From Candidatus Cloacimonadota bacterium (GTDB lineage: Bacteria > Cloacimonadota > Cloacimonadia > Cloacimonadales > TCS61), in contig JAGYMQ010000118.1 of the NCBI GenBank assembly GCA_018400535.1, positions 1-53,265 on the forward strand: a DNA stretch of 53,265 nucleotides, written 5' to 3'. The stretch's first letter is position 1. Each line of letters opens with the position of its first letter. The notes beneath the pieces are model-generated. The model ran no database searches. It was given only the letters and a program-made list of their open reading frames with translations, and was not told the DNA's origin. The translations under genes and the position numbers were made by a program. Of the stretch, positions 52,103-53,265 are shown in pieces.

Positions 52103-53265
52103 ATGCTAAAGATCAAGATAAATGGTATCGTGCAGGGCGTCGGATTTCGCCCGTTTGTTTATCGGATCGCACGAGAATGCGATTTGAAAGGCTATGTGCT
52201 GAATTCCTCAGCAGGAGTGGAAATTGCTGTGTGTGGACAGGAAAAGGATTTGCAGAATTTTTTCACTGCGATTAAAACAGAAAAACCAGCTGCAGCTCAG
52301 ATAAATTCTTTGTCTGTCGAAAAATTTCCCGACGAGAAATTTTATAAATTCAGTATTAAAAAAAGTAGTGTTAATGAAGGGATCACACAAATTTCTCCCG
52401 ATCTGGCAACTTGCAAAGATTGTTTGCGAGAACTTTTCTCACCGGAAGACCCGCGCTACAAGTATCCTTTCATCAATTGCACAAACTGCGGTCCACGTTA
52501 TTCTATCATCGAGAAAACTCCCTATGACAGACCTTTCACTTCGATGAAGGATTTTGAAATGTGCGATTTTTGTACCAGAGAATATCAAGATCCTCTCAAT
52601 CGCAGATTTCATGCGCAACCTGTTGCTTGCGCGATTTGTGGTCCAAAATTATCTTTATTGGATAAAGAACTACTTCCAATCAAAAAAGATCCGATCACAG
52701 AAACAATTCGTCGTTTAAAAGAAGGCAAGATCGTTGCGATCAAAGGAATCGGAGGTTTCCATCTTGCTTGCGATGCTTCCAATAACAAAGCTGTCGCTGA
52801 ATTGCGAAAAAGAAAGAAACGTCCTGATAAACCTTTTGCTGTGATGGCAAAGGCTGATGATCTGGAAAATATCGCGGAAGCTTCTCAGCATGATTGGAAG
52901 ATATTAAATTCTCCAGCAGCTCCAATTCTTATTTTGCCACAAAAAAAACAAAATCTCATCGCAAAAAACGTTGCACCACAAAATCCAAATCTGGGTATTT
53001 TCCTGCCTTATGCTCCATTGCATCATTTGTTATTAACAGAAAGTCCACCTTTTTTGATCATGACTTCTGGAAATCAAAAGGGTGAACCGATCGCTTCCGA
53101 GCCAAAACATTTGCAAAATCTAGCAGATTATTTTTTAACGAATGATCGTCCCATCTTGAATCGCAGCGATGATTCTGTGCTTCGTCCGATCCAGAATTCT
53201 GAGATCTTTCTCCGACGTTCACGCGGCTACGTTCCCAATCCAATCTTGATCAAGAAAAAATTGCC
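52103..53265 (+). CDS. hypF: Carbamoyltransferase HypF, 5' part (runs off window)
   Basis: The frame from ATG 52103 is open to the window edge and gives the first 387 residues of the roughly 750-residue HypF. The order is right: an acylphosphatase domain (GIVQGVGFRPFVYRIA, about 9-24), two C4 zinc fingers (CKDC at about 110, CTNC, CDFC and CAIC), then a YrdC-like nucleotide-binding domain (RRLKEGKIVAIKGIGGFHLAC, about 213-232). HypF transfers carbamoyl groups to HypE for the CN ligands of [NiFe]-hydrogenase, so a hydrogenase is expected elsewhere. The Kae1-like C-terminal domain lies outside the window. An in-frame stop (TAA 52094-52096) excludes an earlier start. Confidence 0.95.
   Translation, partial: MLKIKINGIVQGVGFRPFVYRIARECDLKGYVLNSSAGVEIAVCGQEKDLQNFFTAIKTEKPAAAQINSLSVEKFPDEKFYKFSIKKSSVNEGITQISPDLATCKDCLRELFSPEDPRYKYPFINCTNCGPRYSIIEKTPYDRPFTSMKDFEMCDFCTREYQDPLNRRFHAQPVACAICGPKLSLLDKELLPIKKDPITETIRRLKEGKIVAIKGIGGFHLACDASNNKAVAELRKRKKRPDKPFAVMAKADDLENIAEASQHDWKILNSPAAPILILPQKKQNLIAKNVAPQNPNLGIFLPYAPLHHLLLTESPPFLIMTSGNQKGEPIASEPKHLQNLADYFLTNDRPILNRSDDSVLRPIQNSEIFLRRSRGYVPNPILIKKKL

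Noticed and set aside
1-53265. CRISPR arrays, tRNA or rRNA genes
   Set aside because: No regularly spaced repeats and no tRNA- or rRNA-like sequence were recognised by eye; a covariance-model scan would settle this.

Overview
The window is AT-rich, gene-dense bacterial DNA from a didermic anaerobe. LpxB, a LpoB-type lipoprotein, an HlyD-type adaptor, RlpA and a probable outer-membrane barrel show a Gram-negative envelope. Phosphate butyryltransferase, HypF and a molybdenum hydroxylase set suggest fermentative, hydrogenase-bearing metabolism. Large secreted proteins with FN3 domains or a C-terminal 'YPNPFNPETT' sorting module fit the FCB group. My best guess is a Cloacimonadota-like lineage, but this is inference only; no rRNA or tRNA gene was seen.

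Region 1 (1-6855) is accessory. It begins inside the last exon-like stretch of a diversity-generating retroelement (DGR) target gene, whose variable repeat (25-223) lies at its 3' end. After it come a densely hairpinned spacer (226-479), an avd-type accessory gene, a template repeat (1022-1220), a DGR reverse transcriptase, and a translationally coupled giant secreted FN3 protein. All 28 differences between template and variable repeat fall at template adenines, which is the signature of adenine-specific mutagenic retrohoming. Next is 1.1 kb of non-coding DNA with group II intron-like signatures and a compact three-way-junction element that matches one in the DGR spacer.

Region 2 (6856-11824, +) is a purine/N-heterocycle operon. 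It encodes a fused Mo-cofactor plus FAD subunit, a separate 2Fe-2S subunit and an SsnA/guanine-deaminase-like amidohydrolase, joined by ATGA overlaps.

Region 3 (12018-23577, -) is one tightly packed eight-gene run: M20 peptidase, dapB, dapF, YfiM-like, RodZ-like, radical SAM/DUF2344 fusion, TPR/FG-GAP/ASPIC secreted protein and an AddA-like helicase-nuclease. A + strand rlpA-psuG pair follows, then polA (-) and a universal stress protein (+).

Region 4 (28645-36637, -) is a nine-gene run from yjbQ through a DUF401 permease, an unknown protein, lpxB, a DUF374 acyltransferase, an aminotransferase, ptb, rpiB and glyA, closed by a strong intrinsic terminator.

Region 5 (36775-53265, +) is mostly envelope genes: a double-PspC protein, a 59-residue tautomerase, a large secreted protein with a sorting domain, a Cys-rich small protein, a membrane protein, an HtrA protease, an HlyD-type adaptor, a lipoprotein trio (LpoB, COG3014, LPP20), an FN3 lipoprotein, a probable barrel, a lipoprotein with four TonB-C repeats, and the 5' part of hypF, cut by the window edge.
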